13,543 bases of DNA, from NCBI GenBank assembly GCA_003136075.1, contig PNBP01000057.1, positions 50,225-63,767 of the forward strand, written 5' to 3'. Below are positions 6,590-13,543 of this stretch, in pieces. Below the pieces are notes generated by a model. The model did not search any database. It saw only the letters and a program-made list of their open reading frames with translations, and was not told the origin of the DNA. Source of the DNA: Methanoregula sp. Its GTDB lineage: Archaea > Halobacteriota > Methanomicrobia > Methanomicrobiales > Methanospirillaceae. Made by a program: the position numbers and the translations under genes. Every line of letters begins with the position of its first letter. The stretch's first letter is position 1.

Positions 6590-7083
6590 GCGTTCATTCC
6601 TTCATTTTCCTTTGTGTACGATGATCCCAGTGCCTGGACAATATCTGCCCGGGTAAGAATTCCCACGAGTTGTTTTCCCCTCACAACCGGAAGCCGTGCA
6701 ATTCCCTCTTTGAGCATCAGCGCCGCTGCCTGTTCAATATCCATATCCTCCGTTGCCGTGATCACCCGGTGCGTCATTACTTTCTTTACCGGTGTATCGC
6801 CGATATTGCGTAGTGCGTGTTTGGTTTTTTCCCAGTTGACATATTCCCGGATCGGGACTTCGATGATCTCGAGCGGTGAAGGAAGCCAGAGATCATCGGA
6901 TATCCGCTCTGTCTGGAGCTGTGCGATGACATCTGATTCTGTGAGAATCCCTGCAAGTTCATCGCCATCCATCACCGGAAGCCCCCCGATATGATGCAAA
7001 CGCAACAGCCCGACTGCTTCACGGAGCGGTGTAGTGACGGAGCATGTGATGAGATTTTTTGTCATTGTTTCGGAAACGAGCAT
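6586..7083 (-). CDS. Protein of two CBS domains, embedded in the arginine operon
   Basis: This 165-residue protein consists almost entirely of a CBS pair (Bateman module). The first repeat begins VSETMTKNLITCS and includes GGLPVMD and GILTESDVI. The second begins VKKVMTHRVITAT and includes ARLPVVRG and GILTRADIV. CBS pairs bind adenine nucleotides or S-adenosylmethionine and usually regulate an attached or partner protein. No catalytic or DNA-binding domain is present. The gene sits between argC and argJ: 10 bp after the argC stop, with a near-perfect SD AGGTGATC (complement of 7087-7094) 5 bp before its ATG, and a 4-bp overlap with argJ. This placement suggests a link to arginine synthesis, for example nucleotide sensing, but that is inference; family membership alone does not give a function. 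Confidence 0.92.
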   Translation of the reverse strand: MLVSETMTKNLITCSVTTPLREAVGLLRLHHIGGLPVMDGDELAGILTESDVIAQLQTERISDDLWLPSPLEIIEVPIREYVNWEKTKHALRNIGDTPVKKVMTHRVITATEDMDIEQAAALMLKEGIARLPVVRGKQLVGILTRADIVQALGSSYTKENEGMNA

Positions 7084-7093
7084 ATCTGATCAC

Positions 7094-8080
7094 CTACGGT
7101 AGCATACCGGCAGCCATAAGACCGTCGGTTTCCTTAAATCCGCACATCAGGTTCATATTCTGGATTGCCTGCCCGCTCGCACCTTTCACGAGATTATCAA
7201 TCGCCGATACCGCAACAACCCGCAATCCTTCGCTTTCTACCAGGAGGTCGCAGAAGTTGCTGCCGCGAACTGCAGAGAGCATCGGTTTCTGGTACCGGAC
7301 AAAATATTCATTTTTATAATAGTCCTGATACAGTTTCTCGACCTCTTTTGTTTCCATTGGCTCGTTGAGAAGGATATGAGCGGTGGTCAGGATTCCCCGG
7401 TTTACCGGTACGAGATGGGGCGTGAAATAGCACCGTGCGGCTGAGCCGAGACCGGCAAGTTCCTGTTTCATCTCCGCAAGATGCCGGTGGGTAGTCAGTT
7501 TGTACGGTCCGACATTGTCACCGACATTGGGATAGTGGGTTGTTGCTGAAGGGTTGTCACCGGCACCGCTTACCCCGGTTTTTGAATCGTAGATGACAGT
7601 ATGGGCGTATTTTGCCAGGGGAGCTGCGGCAAGCGTTGCGCCGGTGGGAAAACAACCGGGGTTTGCGACAAATTTGGCATTTATACATTCCTTGCGGTGG
7701 AGCTCGGGGATACCATACGGTGCCGGGAAATAATCCGTATGGGTGACACCGTATGTTTTTTCGTAAATATCTTTTGGCAGACGGTAATCGGCACTGAGAT
7801 CGACAACTTTTATCCCCCGGGACAGCAATGCACCGGCATAGGTCATTGCCGCTGTATGCGGGACGGCAAGAAATGCAACGTCTGCATCGATCGCATCCGT
7901 CTGCGGGTTCTCAAACTTGAGGTTCGTAAACCCTTTGAGATGAGGATGGATCTGGTCAAGCGGCGTGCCTGCCAGTTTGCGTGACGTGGCAGTGACAACC
8001 TCCGCGGAAGAGTGCTGGTACAGGAGGCGGATCAGCTCCCCACCGGCATACCCGGACGCTCCGATAATCGCAACTTTCAT
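7094..8080 (-). CDS. argC: N-acetyl-gamma-glutamyl-phosphate reductase
   Basis: This 328-residue NADPH-dependent enzyme reduces N-acetylglutamyl phosphate to the semialdehyde, the third step of the acetylated arginine/ornithine pathway. [10 protein letters not shown] (7-16) is the Rossmann dinucleotide loop, NPGCFPTGA (140-148) carries the catalytic cysteine C143, and later GVSGAG and HRHLAEM match the family. The length fits the usual 310-350 residues. It is the first gene of the argC-CBS-argJ-argB cluster, and the upstream 139 bp should hold the operon promoter. The ATG at 8080 lacks a clear SD, which suggests a leaderless or unusual mRNA start. Nothing appears truncated. Confidence 0.97.
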   Translation of the reverse strand: MKVAIIGASGYAGGELIRLLYQHSSAEVVTATSRKLAGTPLDQIHPHLKGFTNLKFENPQTDAIDADVAFLAVPHTAAMTYAGALLSRGIKVVDLSADYRLPKDIYEKTYGVTHTDYFPAPYGIPELHRKECINAKFVANPGCFPTGATLAAAPLAKYAHTVIYDSKTGVSGAGDNPSATTHYPNVGDNVGPYKLTTHRHLAEMKQELAGLGSAARCYFTPHLVPVNRGILTTAHILLNEPMETKEVEKLYQDYYKNEYFVRYQKPMLSAVRGSNFCDLLVESEGLRVVAVSAIDNLVKGASGQAIQNMNLMCGFKETDGLMAAGMLP

Positions 8081-8219
8081 AAAAGAATATTCAGTTGTCG
8101 AAACTTAACCTTTATTGGGAGACGACAGGAAAATTCTGGTATAATCAATAAAATTCCATGAATTTCGGAGTAATTTGGATTCTGGTACACTTTTTTTCCA
8201 CAAGCGAAAAACATGAGAT
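8081..8219 (-). promoter_or_regulatory. argC operon upstream region with inverted and direct repeats
   Basis: The 139 bp upstream of argC contain a perfect inverted repeat AAATTC-CAT-GAATTT (8151-8165). It is flanked by two copies of ATTCTGGTA at 8133-8141 and 8179-8187. On the minus strand a TTATACC box A-like sequence (about 8140-8146) lies between the inverted repeat and the gene. The arrangement resembles an operator near a promoter. The same space contains the end of the ADP-ribosylglycohydrolase transcript. Function is inferred. Confidence 0.35.
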
Positions 8220-9134
8220 CTATTTCAGGTCAAGCTTCCGGTTGTAAACGCTGAACACACGCTGGGCAATAAGTTCAATCCGCTGCCGGTCTTCGAGGCC
8301 ATCGAGGAGATCGGCCGGGATTGCCCCCATGCCTTTGCTCGCCCCGAGATATGCCCCGCAGAGAAACGCGATGGTGTCTGTATTGCCCCCGGTGTTTGCC
8401 GCAACGGTGAGAAGATCGGCTGGAATGGAATATCGCTGGATTAAAAAGAAGGTGATGGGGAGTGTCTGGAAGAGTGAGACATCGTTACCGATTTTCAAAA
8501 GAGCGGTTTCTGTGTCCATTCCTTCTTTTTCAAGGAGGAGTGCATTTCGTATTTTGCCACCAAGGACTTCATCTTCATTTGCGGCTTTCTGCTGTGCCAG
8601 TTCAATGGGTTTTGGGCTGTCGTGCAGGGTATGATAAATCAGGGAAGTAAATGTTGACACCGCAGCATGGGCAGCCGGGTGGGTATGCGTGACATTTGCT
8701 GCCCGGACTGCCCGTTCGCACGCCTCATTGAGATTTGGGTAGGACAGGGCAAACGGGATGGATACGGGCAGGCATCCGGCAGTCGTGGATTTTACCCCGC
8801 TCTGCTTGTGCGAGTCATTGATAAGGTGATCGCAAGCAACGGCTACTGAGCTGTCCGGGAACCGAATCGACTCGCGTACATAAAACTCTTTTAATGCTTC
8901 TGCATATCGCTCATCCGTGAACCGCCCATCGGCAAGAAGTGTTGCGATCAGGATCATTATCTGAGTGTCATCGGTATATTGCCCGGGTTTCAATCCCTCA
9001 TTAGGATGACCTTTGTACGCTTTCCGGTACCCGTACCGCATCTTGTTGATACTGGGCGTCGTACTTTCGTTGGGCATACCCAGTGCATCCCCCACCGCTG
9101 CACCAAGCATACAGCCCTTTACTTTATCCAGCAT
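8220..9134 (-). CDS. ADP-ribosylglycohydrolase family protein
   Basis: From ATG 9134 this is a 304-residue protein of the DraG/ARH fold, which removes ADP-ribose from modified proteins or other molecules using a dimetal centre. GAAVGDALG near the N-terminus, YTDDTQ (53-58, metal-binding D55 and D56) and TGGNTDTIA (248-256) are the key motifs. In most members the last motif reads GGDTDT; here N251 replaces the first aspartate while D253 and T254 remain. The frame is open to ATG 9155, but MLDKVKGCMLGAAVGD is the expected family N-terminus, so 9134 is preferred. No SD supports either start. No partner ADP-ribosyltransferase is nearby, so the substrate is unknown. The gene is divergent from acs. 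Confidence 0.87.
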   Translation of the reverse strand: MLDKVKGCMLGAAVGDALGMPNESTTPSINKMRYGYRKAYKGHPNEGLKPGQYTDDTQIMILIATLLADGRFTDERYAEALKEFYVRESIRFPDSSVAVACDHLINDSHKQSGVKSTTAGCLPVSIPFALSYPNLNEACERAVRAANVTHTHPAAHAAVSTFTSLIYHTLHDSPKPIELAQQKAANEDEVLGGKIRNALLLEKEGMDTETALLKIGNDVSLFQTLPITFFLIQRYSIPADLLTVAANTGGNTDTIAFLCGAYLGASKGMGAIPADLLDGLEDRQRIELIAQRVFSVYNRKLDLK

Positions 9135-9294
9135 TACTAGTGTATTAAAATACACCGCTAGATAATTCTTCTTCTTATTTTTTGCCTTTTTTAAGATCCG
9201 GTCGATTTCTTAAATTTTTCCTTGAGGATGGGAATCATTTCGGGTCCCTGATTAATGGATGGAGGATATTTTCAGAATTATCCAATCGCCCAAA

Positions 9295-9341
9295 TTTAAT
9301 ATATAATACTGACATGATTAATAATGTAGAATTGGGGGAGG
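9295..9341 (+). promoter_or_regulatory. acs promoter and ribosome site
   Basis: A strong archaeal box A, TTTAATATATA (9295-9305), preceded by CCAAA as a possible BRE, lies about 40 bp before the acs ATG. Transcription would begin near 9325, giving a leader of roughly 15-20 nt. The SD GGGGGAGG (9334-9341) is strong but only one base from the ATG at 9343. The rest of 9135-9294 holds T-rich tracts and presumably the promoter of the divergent gene. Confidence 0.65.
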
Positions 9342-9342
9342 C

Positions 9343-11241
9343 ATGACCGAAGACTTTGATGTCAGACTGGTTGAGAATGCAAAGTACTACACGCCGGGTG
9401 CGGAATACAAACGGGATTCATGGATCGGCGATTACCAGAAAGCATATGATCGGTTCCTCGCCGATCCGGTTGCGTTCTGGAACAACGTTGCCCAGGACCT
9501 CGAATGGATCCGGCCATGGGACAGTGTCCGTGAATGGAATTACCCGTACGCGAAATGGTTTGTAAACGCCAAACTCAACATCACTGCCAACTGCCTTGAC
9601 CGGCACGTTAAAAACAACAGGCGCAACAAAGTTGCCCTGATCTGGCGGGGTGAGGGAGGAGCAGAGCGGGTATATACGTACCAGCGGCTGTTGAGCGAAG
9701 TGATGCGGTTTGCAAACGCCCTCAAAAAACTGGGCGTAACAAAAGGCGATGTTGTCTGTATCTATATGCCCATGATTCCCGAGCAGATCATCGCCATGCT
9801 CGCATGCGCCCGGATCGGTGCTGTCCACAGCGTCGTGTTTGCCGGGTTTGGGGCTACCGCATTGAACATGCGGATCCGTGATGCGGAAGCAAAAATTGTC
9901 ATCACTTCGGATATCTCCATCCGCCGGGGCAAAGCGATACCCCTCATTACCATTGTACAGGAAGCAATTGACAACGCTCCGAGTGTAGAACATGTCATTA
10001 TTCACAGCAGGCGCAGGGAACCTCCGGTGGTTATTCACCCGGATTTCGAGCTGGATTTCTACGAAATCATGAATAATGCCGAGCGGGAATGCCCACCGGA
10101 AGTGATGGATGCAGAAGACCCGCTCTTCATCCTCTACACCAGCGGTTCCACCGGAACACCCAAAGGAGTTGTTCACACCTGTGCCGGGTATATGGTGGGA
10201 GCGTATTATACCACTAAAGCGGTTTTTGACATCAAAGATGAAGATATCTACTGGTGTACTGCTGATCCCGGCTGGATCACCGGTCACAGCTATATTATAT
10301 ATGGACCATTAGCCGCGGGCGCCACTATATTTTTGACAGAGATTACTGCAGATTTTCCGGATCCGGGTATATGGTGGAAACTGATCGAAGAACAGAAGAT
10401 CAACATTTTCTATACCGCTCCAACCGCGATTCGGATGTTCATGAAACTAGGTACCCAGTGGCCGCAAAAATATGATCTCAGTTCGTTGCGCATTATCGGG
10501 TCTGTCGGAGAACCCCTGAACCCGGAAGCGTTTGAATGGTATTACAAGGAGATCGGAAAGGAGCGGTGCCCCATTGTGGATACATGGTGGCAGACAGAAA
10601 CCGGCATGCAGATGATCACAACGATTATCGGTGAGCGCATGCGACCGGGGTTCGCCGGAAAAGCGATCCCGGGCGTGGTTGCAGATGTCGTGGATAAAAC
10701 CGGAACCCCGGTACCTGCAGGAACCATGGGGTTCCTTGTCATCAAAGAGCCATGGCCAGCGATGTTTCGCACGGTTTACAAAAACGATGAGCGATACCGG
10801 AACTACTGGTATACAATCAAGGACTGCTACATGGCTGGAGACCTTGCAGTAAAAGGTAACGACGGATACATCATGGTACTCGGGAGATCGGATGACATCA
10901 TCATCGTTTCCGGGCATAACATCGGTACTGCTGAGGTGGAAAGCGCTCTTGTGTCCCACCATGCAGTTGCCGAGTCGGCAGTTATTGGAAAACCTGAGCC
11001 CATCAAAGGCAATTCGATCAAGGCATTTGTGATCCTGAAACTGGGAGTCAAGCCAAGCGAGAAACTGACACAGGACCTGATCTCCCATGTACGCAAGACG
11101 CTTGGCCCCATCGCGGTGCCCCACGAGATCGAGTACGTAGATAAACTCCCCAAAACAAGAAGCGGTAAGATCATGCGGCGGGTGCTCAAAGCCAAAGAGA
11201 TGGGCATTGATCCCGGTGATGTCTCAACGCTGGATGAATAA
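9343..11241 (+). CDS. acs: Acetyl-CoA synthetase, AMP-forming
   Basis: This 632-residue ANL-superfamily enzyme converts acetate, ATP and CoA to acetyl-CoA, AMP and pyrophosphate in the cytoplasm. In order are [12 protein letters not shown] (77-88), the P-loop [10 protein letters not shown] (266-275), WITGHSY (311-317), DTWWQTETG (413-421), the hinge region GRSDDI (514-519) and the C-terminal TRSGK with catalytic K609. By alignment with the Salmonella enzyme, the acetate-pocket residues are I312, T313, V388 and W416, close to V310, T311, V386 and W414, so acetate is the likely substrate; propionate is possible. The motif usually written SGHRLGTAE reads SGHNIGTAE here (N526). The only in-frame ATG is 9343. 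A CO2-type methanogen would use this for carbon assimilation. A transporter gene follows 60 bp downstream on the same strand. Confidence 0.93.
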   Translation: MTEDFDVRLVENAKYYTPGAEYKRDSWIGDYQKAYDRFLADPVAFWNNVAQDLEWIRPWDSVREWNYPYAKWFVNAKLNITANCLDRHVKNNRRNKVALIWRGEGGAERVYTYQRLLSEVMRFANALKKLGVTKGDVVCIYMPMIPEQIIAMLACARIGAVHSVVFAGFGATALNMRIRDAEAKIVITSDISIRRGKAIPLITIVQEAIDNAPSVEHVIIHSRRREPPVVIHPDFELDFYEIMNNAERECPPEVMDAEDPLFILYTSGSTGTPKGVVHTCAGYMVGAYYTTKAVFDIKDEDIYWCTADPGWITGHSYIIYGPLAAGATIFLTEITADFPDPGIWWKLIEEQKINIFYTAPTAIRMFMKLGTQWPQKYDLSSLRIIGSVGEPLNPEAFEWYYKEIGKERCPIVDTWWQTETGMQMITTIIGERMRPGFAGKAIPGVVADVVDKTGTPVPAGTMGFLVIKEPWPAMFRTVYKNDERYRNYWYTIKDCYMAGDLAVKGNDGYIMVLGRSDDIIIVSGHNIGTAEVESALVSHHAVAESAVIGKPEPIKGNSIKAFVILKLGVKPSEKLTQDLISHVRKTLGPIAVPHEIEYVDKLPKTRSGKIMRRVLKAKEMGIDPGDVSTLDE

Positions 11242-11301
11242 GCACCATTTTTGGTTGGAGCAACTTCTGAATACTTCTGACAGCATTCTTCGAGGAATCA
11301 T

Positions 11302-12561
11302 ATGAGCGAAACAGGAACAGAAAAAATATTCGGCATGGAGCCTGAAACCGGGCGATGGACACTTGTCATACTCGGCATGATCATTAACCTGTGTCTGGGT
11401 GCGATTTATTCATGGAGTGTCTTTGTTCAGCCGCTCACGGACTACTTTACCCACACGCTGGGCCAGCAGGTGAGCGCAAGCGAGATCCTTCTTCCCTTCT
11501 CAGTCTTTCTCGCGTTCTTTGCCGTAGCGATGCCTTTCACCGGTAAATACATAGACAGGTACGGACCACGAAATGTGACCATAGTCGGGGGAATCCTGAC
11601 AGGCCTTGGCTGGCTGCTGGCATCCTTTGCACAGTCGGTATCGATGCTCTACGTGATGTATGGTGTAATCGGAGGGATCGGCGTCGGGATTGCATACGGC
11701 GTGCCGGTCGCTGTTTCGGCCCGGTGGTTCCCCGACAAACGGGGTCTTGCCGTCGGGCTCACGGTGCTCGGTTTTGGCTTCTCAGCATTTCTGACTGCAA
11801 ACATTGCAGGACTGTTTATCTCCTTATATGGGGTGATGAACACCTTCAGAATATTTGGCATTGTGTTTGTTGTCCTCACGATACTGCTTGCACTGCCTTT
11901 GAAATTCCCCCCTTCCGGCTGGGTTCCAAAAGGTTGGACTCCCCCCATACTCAAACCGGGCGAGCAGAAAAGCTGTGAGATGAACCGGTCGCAGATGCTC
12001 AAAACGACGTCATTCTACGGGCTCTGGTGCTGTTATTTTATCGGGTGCCTCGCTGGCCTGACGGCAATTTCTATCGCAAAACCGGTAGGAACGGAAATTG
12101 TGCATATCGGGGCAGGACTTGCTATATTCCTTGTGGGGTTCTTTGCTATATTTAACGGGGGAGGGCGACCGGTTTTTGGTGCACTTACGGACCGGTTTAC
12201 TCCAAGGAACACGGCCATCGCCTCGTTTCTCCTCATCGCATGTGCCGCACTCATCATGTGGCAGATCCCGACAGAACCGGTATACATTCTTGCCTTTGCC
12301 CTGCTCTGGGGATGCCTCGGTGGCTGGCTTGCAATCGCCCCTGCAACCTGTGGTAGTTATTTTGGCACCTGCGATTATCCGCGGTGCTACGGCGTTCTCT
12401 TCCTTGCCTATGGGGCTGGCGCCATTGCAGGACCACAGCTCGCGGGCTTTATCAAAACGTCAAGCGGGTCGTACCTTGGGGTGTTTCCCTGCGTGCTGGT
12501 CCTCGCCATCATCGGTATAGGTATTGCCGCACTTACCCTGAAACCACCTAGGGCGCCATAA
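11302..12561 (+). CDS. MFS transporter, OFA (oxalate/formate antiporter) family
   Basis: This 419-residue protein has about twelve hydrophobic segments in the 6+6 pattern of the major facilitator superfamily, with a central hydrophilic loop around residues 200-235. The opening WTLVILGMIINLCLGAIYSW with WSVFVQPL is characteristic of the OFA/OxlT-like family. GKYIDRYGPR after the second segment and GALTDRFTPR in the second half are the paired cytoplasmic loop motifs. OFA members move small carboxylates such as oxalate, formate or pyruvate. Because it directly follows acs with only 60 bp and no terminator between, acetate or another monocarboxylate is the likely cargo; this is inference. ATG 11302 has a GAGGA SD five bases upstream. 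The gene is intact. Confidence 0.88.
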   Translation: MSETGTEKIFGMEPETGRWTLVILGMIINLCLGAIYSWSVFVQPLTDYFTHTLGQQVSASEILLPFSVFLAFFAVAMPFTGKYIDRYGPRNVTIVGGILTGLGWLLASFAQSVSMLYVMYGVIGGIGVGIAYGVPVAVSARWFPDKRGLAVGLTVLGFGFSAFLTANIAGLFISLYGVMNTFRIFGIVFVVLTILLALPLKFPPSGWVPKGWTPPILKPGEQKSCEMNRSQMLKTTSFYGLWCCYFIGCLAGLTAISIAKPVGTEIVHIGAGLAIFLVGFFAIFNGGGRPVFGALTDRFTPRNTAIASFLLIACAALIMWQIPTEPVYILAFALLWGCLGGWLAIAPATCGSYFGTCDYPRCYGVLFLAYGAGAIAGPQLAGFIKTSSGSYLGVFPCVLVLAIIGIGIAALTLKPPRAP

Positions 12562-12573
12562 AATAGAGTTTTC

Positions 12574-12584
12574 TTTTTTTTTTT
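12574..12584 (+). terminator. T11 terminator after the transporter gene
   Basis: An uninterrupted run of eleven T begins 13 bp after the transporter stop and just before the stop of the convergent kinase gene. It fits the end of an acs-transporter transcript. Confidence 0.65.
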
Positions 12585-12591
12585 AGTTCAT

Positions 12592-13543
12592 TCATGTGAC
12601 GCACGTACCTTGATGGAAAATTGCCTTTCGTTGTGCAATCCGGTACCCTGATATTACCGGTATGCTCTCCCCAAACGCTGCGTCAAGGATGGGATCGCCG
12701 GTATCGATGTAGAGCAGCGGGGTGTCCCGCAGTTTGTGCGGTGTCGCAACAACAATGACACCGGATAAACCGGTTTTTTTAAGCACCTCGGCGCTGATCT
12801 GCTGGTTACCCCTCCCAAAAATAAATCCCTGTGCACCGATGGGACTGACAATGACACGCACATCATTTTCTTTTTCGATGAGACGGAGAAGGGTTTTTTC
12901 ATCGACATCCCGGGCAACAAGTGTTCCGTTTTGTATCACGTCAACACCAAGAAGAGTTTTTTCAATACCCAAGTGGCGAGCGATGGCTTCCGTGGTTGTC
13001 CCGGCGCATAGGATATACAGGGTATCCGGCTTTATCACTTCGCCCATGAACCTCGCAATCTCATCCTTGGCACGCTCTTCATCCGCTTCCTCAAAAACCT
13101 GCTTTGCATGCTGCGTTTTTCCCGGAAGTGCCGGAACCCGTGCAATCCCGTACAGACAAGTCTTTAATTCCCCGGCACGATAGGCATCCTCATCGACATC
13201 CAGGATCTCAGCATCCCGCAAAACGATTGACGTATCGTCACAGATCAGTTCTGCCGCGATTACCGGGTTGACCGCAAAAACCGCGGAGTACATCTTTACT
13301 CCGGCAGGGATACCCAGCAGGGGAATCCTCCTTTCCACTACATCAAAAATATCACGGGCTGTGCCATCACCGCCACAAAACAGGATCAGGTCACAGCCTT
13401 GTTCCACCATAATCTGCGTTGCCCGTTTTGTGTCCTGTGCGGTACTTTGACCCAGGTATTCATACACTACCAGGTAATCGGTGATACCGGCTTCTTTGAG
13501 GATATCTTCTCCCATTGCACCGGTGCAGGTAAAAAAAAACAGA
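12592..13543 (-). CDS. ATP-NAD/AcoX kinase family protein, N-terminus beyond window
   Basis: 316 residues are visible and the frame stays open through the right edge of the window. Upstream of the first internal ATG (13515) the residues FFFTCTGAMGEDIL match the N-terminal glycine-rich segment of this family, so the gene starts outside the window. GGDGTARD (about 57-64) is the diphosphate-binding motif shared with NAD kinases, followed by GIPAGVKMYSAVFA, a signature of the AcoX-like branch (COG3199), and later CAGTTTEAIA and SPIGAQGFIFGRGNQQIS. Members phosphorylate NAD or a related substrate, but the AcoX branch is poorly characterised and true NAD kinase activity is not certain. Stop TGA is at 12592-12594. 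It is convergent with the transporter. Confidence 0.85.
   Translation of the reverse strand, partial: LFFFTCTGAMGEDILKEAGITDYLVVYEYLGQSTAQDTKRATQIMVEQGCDLILFCGGDGTARDIFDVVERRIPLLGIPAGVKMYSAVFAVNPVIAAELICDDTSIVLRDAEILDVDEDAYRAGELKTCLYGIARVPALPGKTQHAKQVFEEADEERAKDEIARFMGEVIKPDTLYILCAGTTTEAIARHLGIEKTLLGVDVIQNGTLVARDVDEKTLLRLIEKENDVRVIVSPIGAQGFIFGRGNQQISAEVLKKTGLSGVIVVATPHKLRDTPLLYIDTGDPILDAAFGESIPVISGYRIAQRKAIFHQGTCVT

Noticed and set aside
9418..10287. 289-residue minus-strand frame within acs
   Set aside because: It is antisense to a fully conserved acetyl-CoA synthetase and has no recognisable motif.

Overview
The window looks like a chromosomal segment of a methanogenic euryarchaeon, most likely a member of Methanomicrobiales related to the Methanoregula group. 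This rests on archaeal-type Shine-Dalgarno (SD) sequences (GGAGG, AGGTGATC), AT-rich box A promoters, T-tract terminators, an archaeal peroxiredoxin C-terminus, two iron-sulfur flavoproteins of the Isf type, and an argC/argJ/argB cluster. The genus is an inference; there is no rRNA or intact tRNA to confirm it. No CRISPR array, insertion sequence or prophage gene was seen.

Layout. Positions 1-129 are the end of a peroxiredoxin, followed by a T-tract terminator and about 400 bp without a convincing gene. Two overlapping flavoprotein genes (570-1792, +) face a small site-2-type membrane protease (1862-2521, -). A divergent intergenic region leads to a monofunctional AroQ-type chorismate mutase (2621-2920, +), which converges on a thioredoxin/CcdA locus (2994-4489, -). 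Upstream of that, on the same strand, is an arginine biosynthesis operon read argC, CBS-domain gene, argJ, argB (8080 down to 4560), tightly packed with ATGA overlaps. An ADP-ribosylglycohydrolase (8220-9134, -) is divergent from an AMP-forming acetyl-CoA synthetase (9343-11241, +), which is followed on the same strand by an OFA-type MFS transporter (11302-12561). The last gene (12592 to beyond the window end, -) is an ATP-NAD/AcoX-kinase-family protein.

The most unusual locus is the thioredoxin/CcdA pair. The first gene encodes a membrane-anchored thioredoxin-like domain with a CTHC motif and ends in an A9 run containing the heptamer A AAA AAG directly before TAA. The next open frame encodes a second thioredoxin-like domain (CHYC) joined to a six-segment CcdA/DsbD-like membrane domain, but has no ATG, GTG or TTG ahead of its CHYC motif. 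A -1 shift, or one added A, inside the A9 run would fuse both into one predicted 498-residue protein: anchor, Trx, Trx, CcdA. This could be programmed frameshifting, transcriptional slippage, a recent mutation, or a homopolymer sequencing error; the sequence alone cannot tell these apart.

How the genes may work together. ArgC, ArgJ and ArgB are central steps of the acetylated arginine pathway, and the co-translated CBS protein may sense a nucleotide for it. Acs and the adjacent transporter suggest uptake and activation of acetate or another small carboxylate for assimilation. The flavoproteins, peroxiredoxin and Trx-CcdA module suit electron transfer and thiol/oxidant management in an anaerobe, but no direct partnership between them is shown by the sequence.
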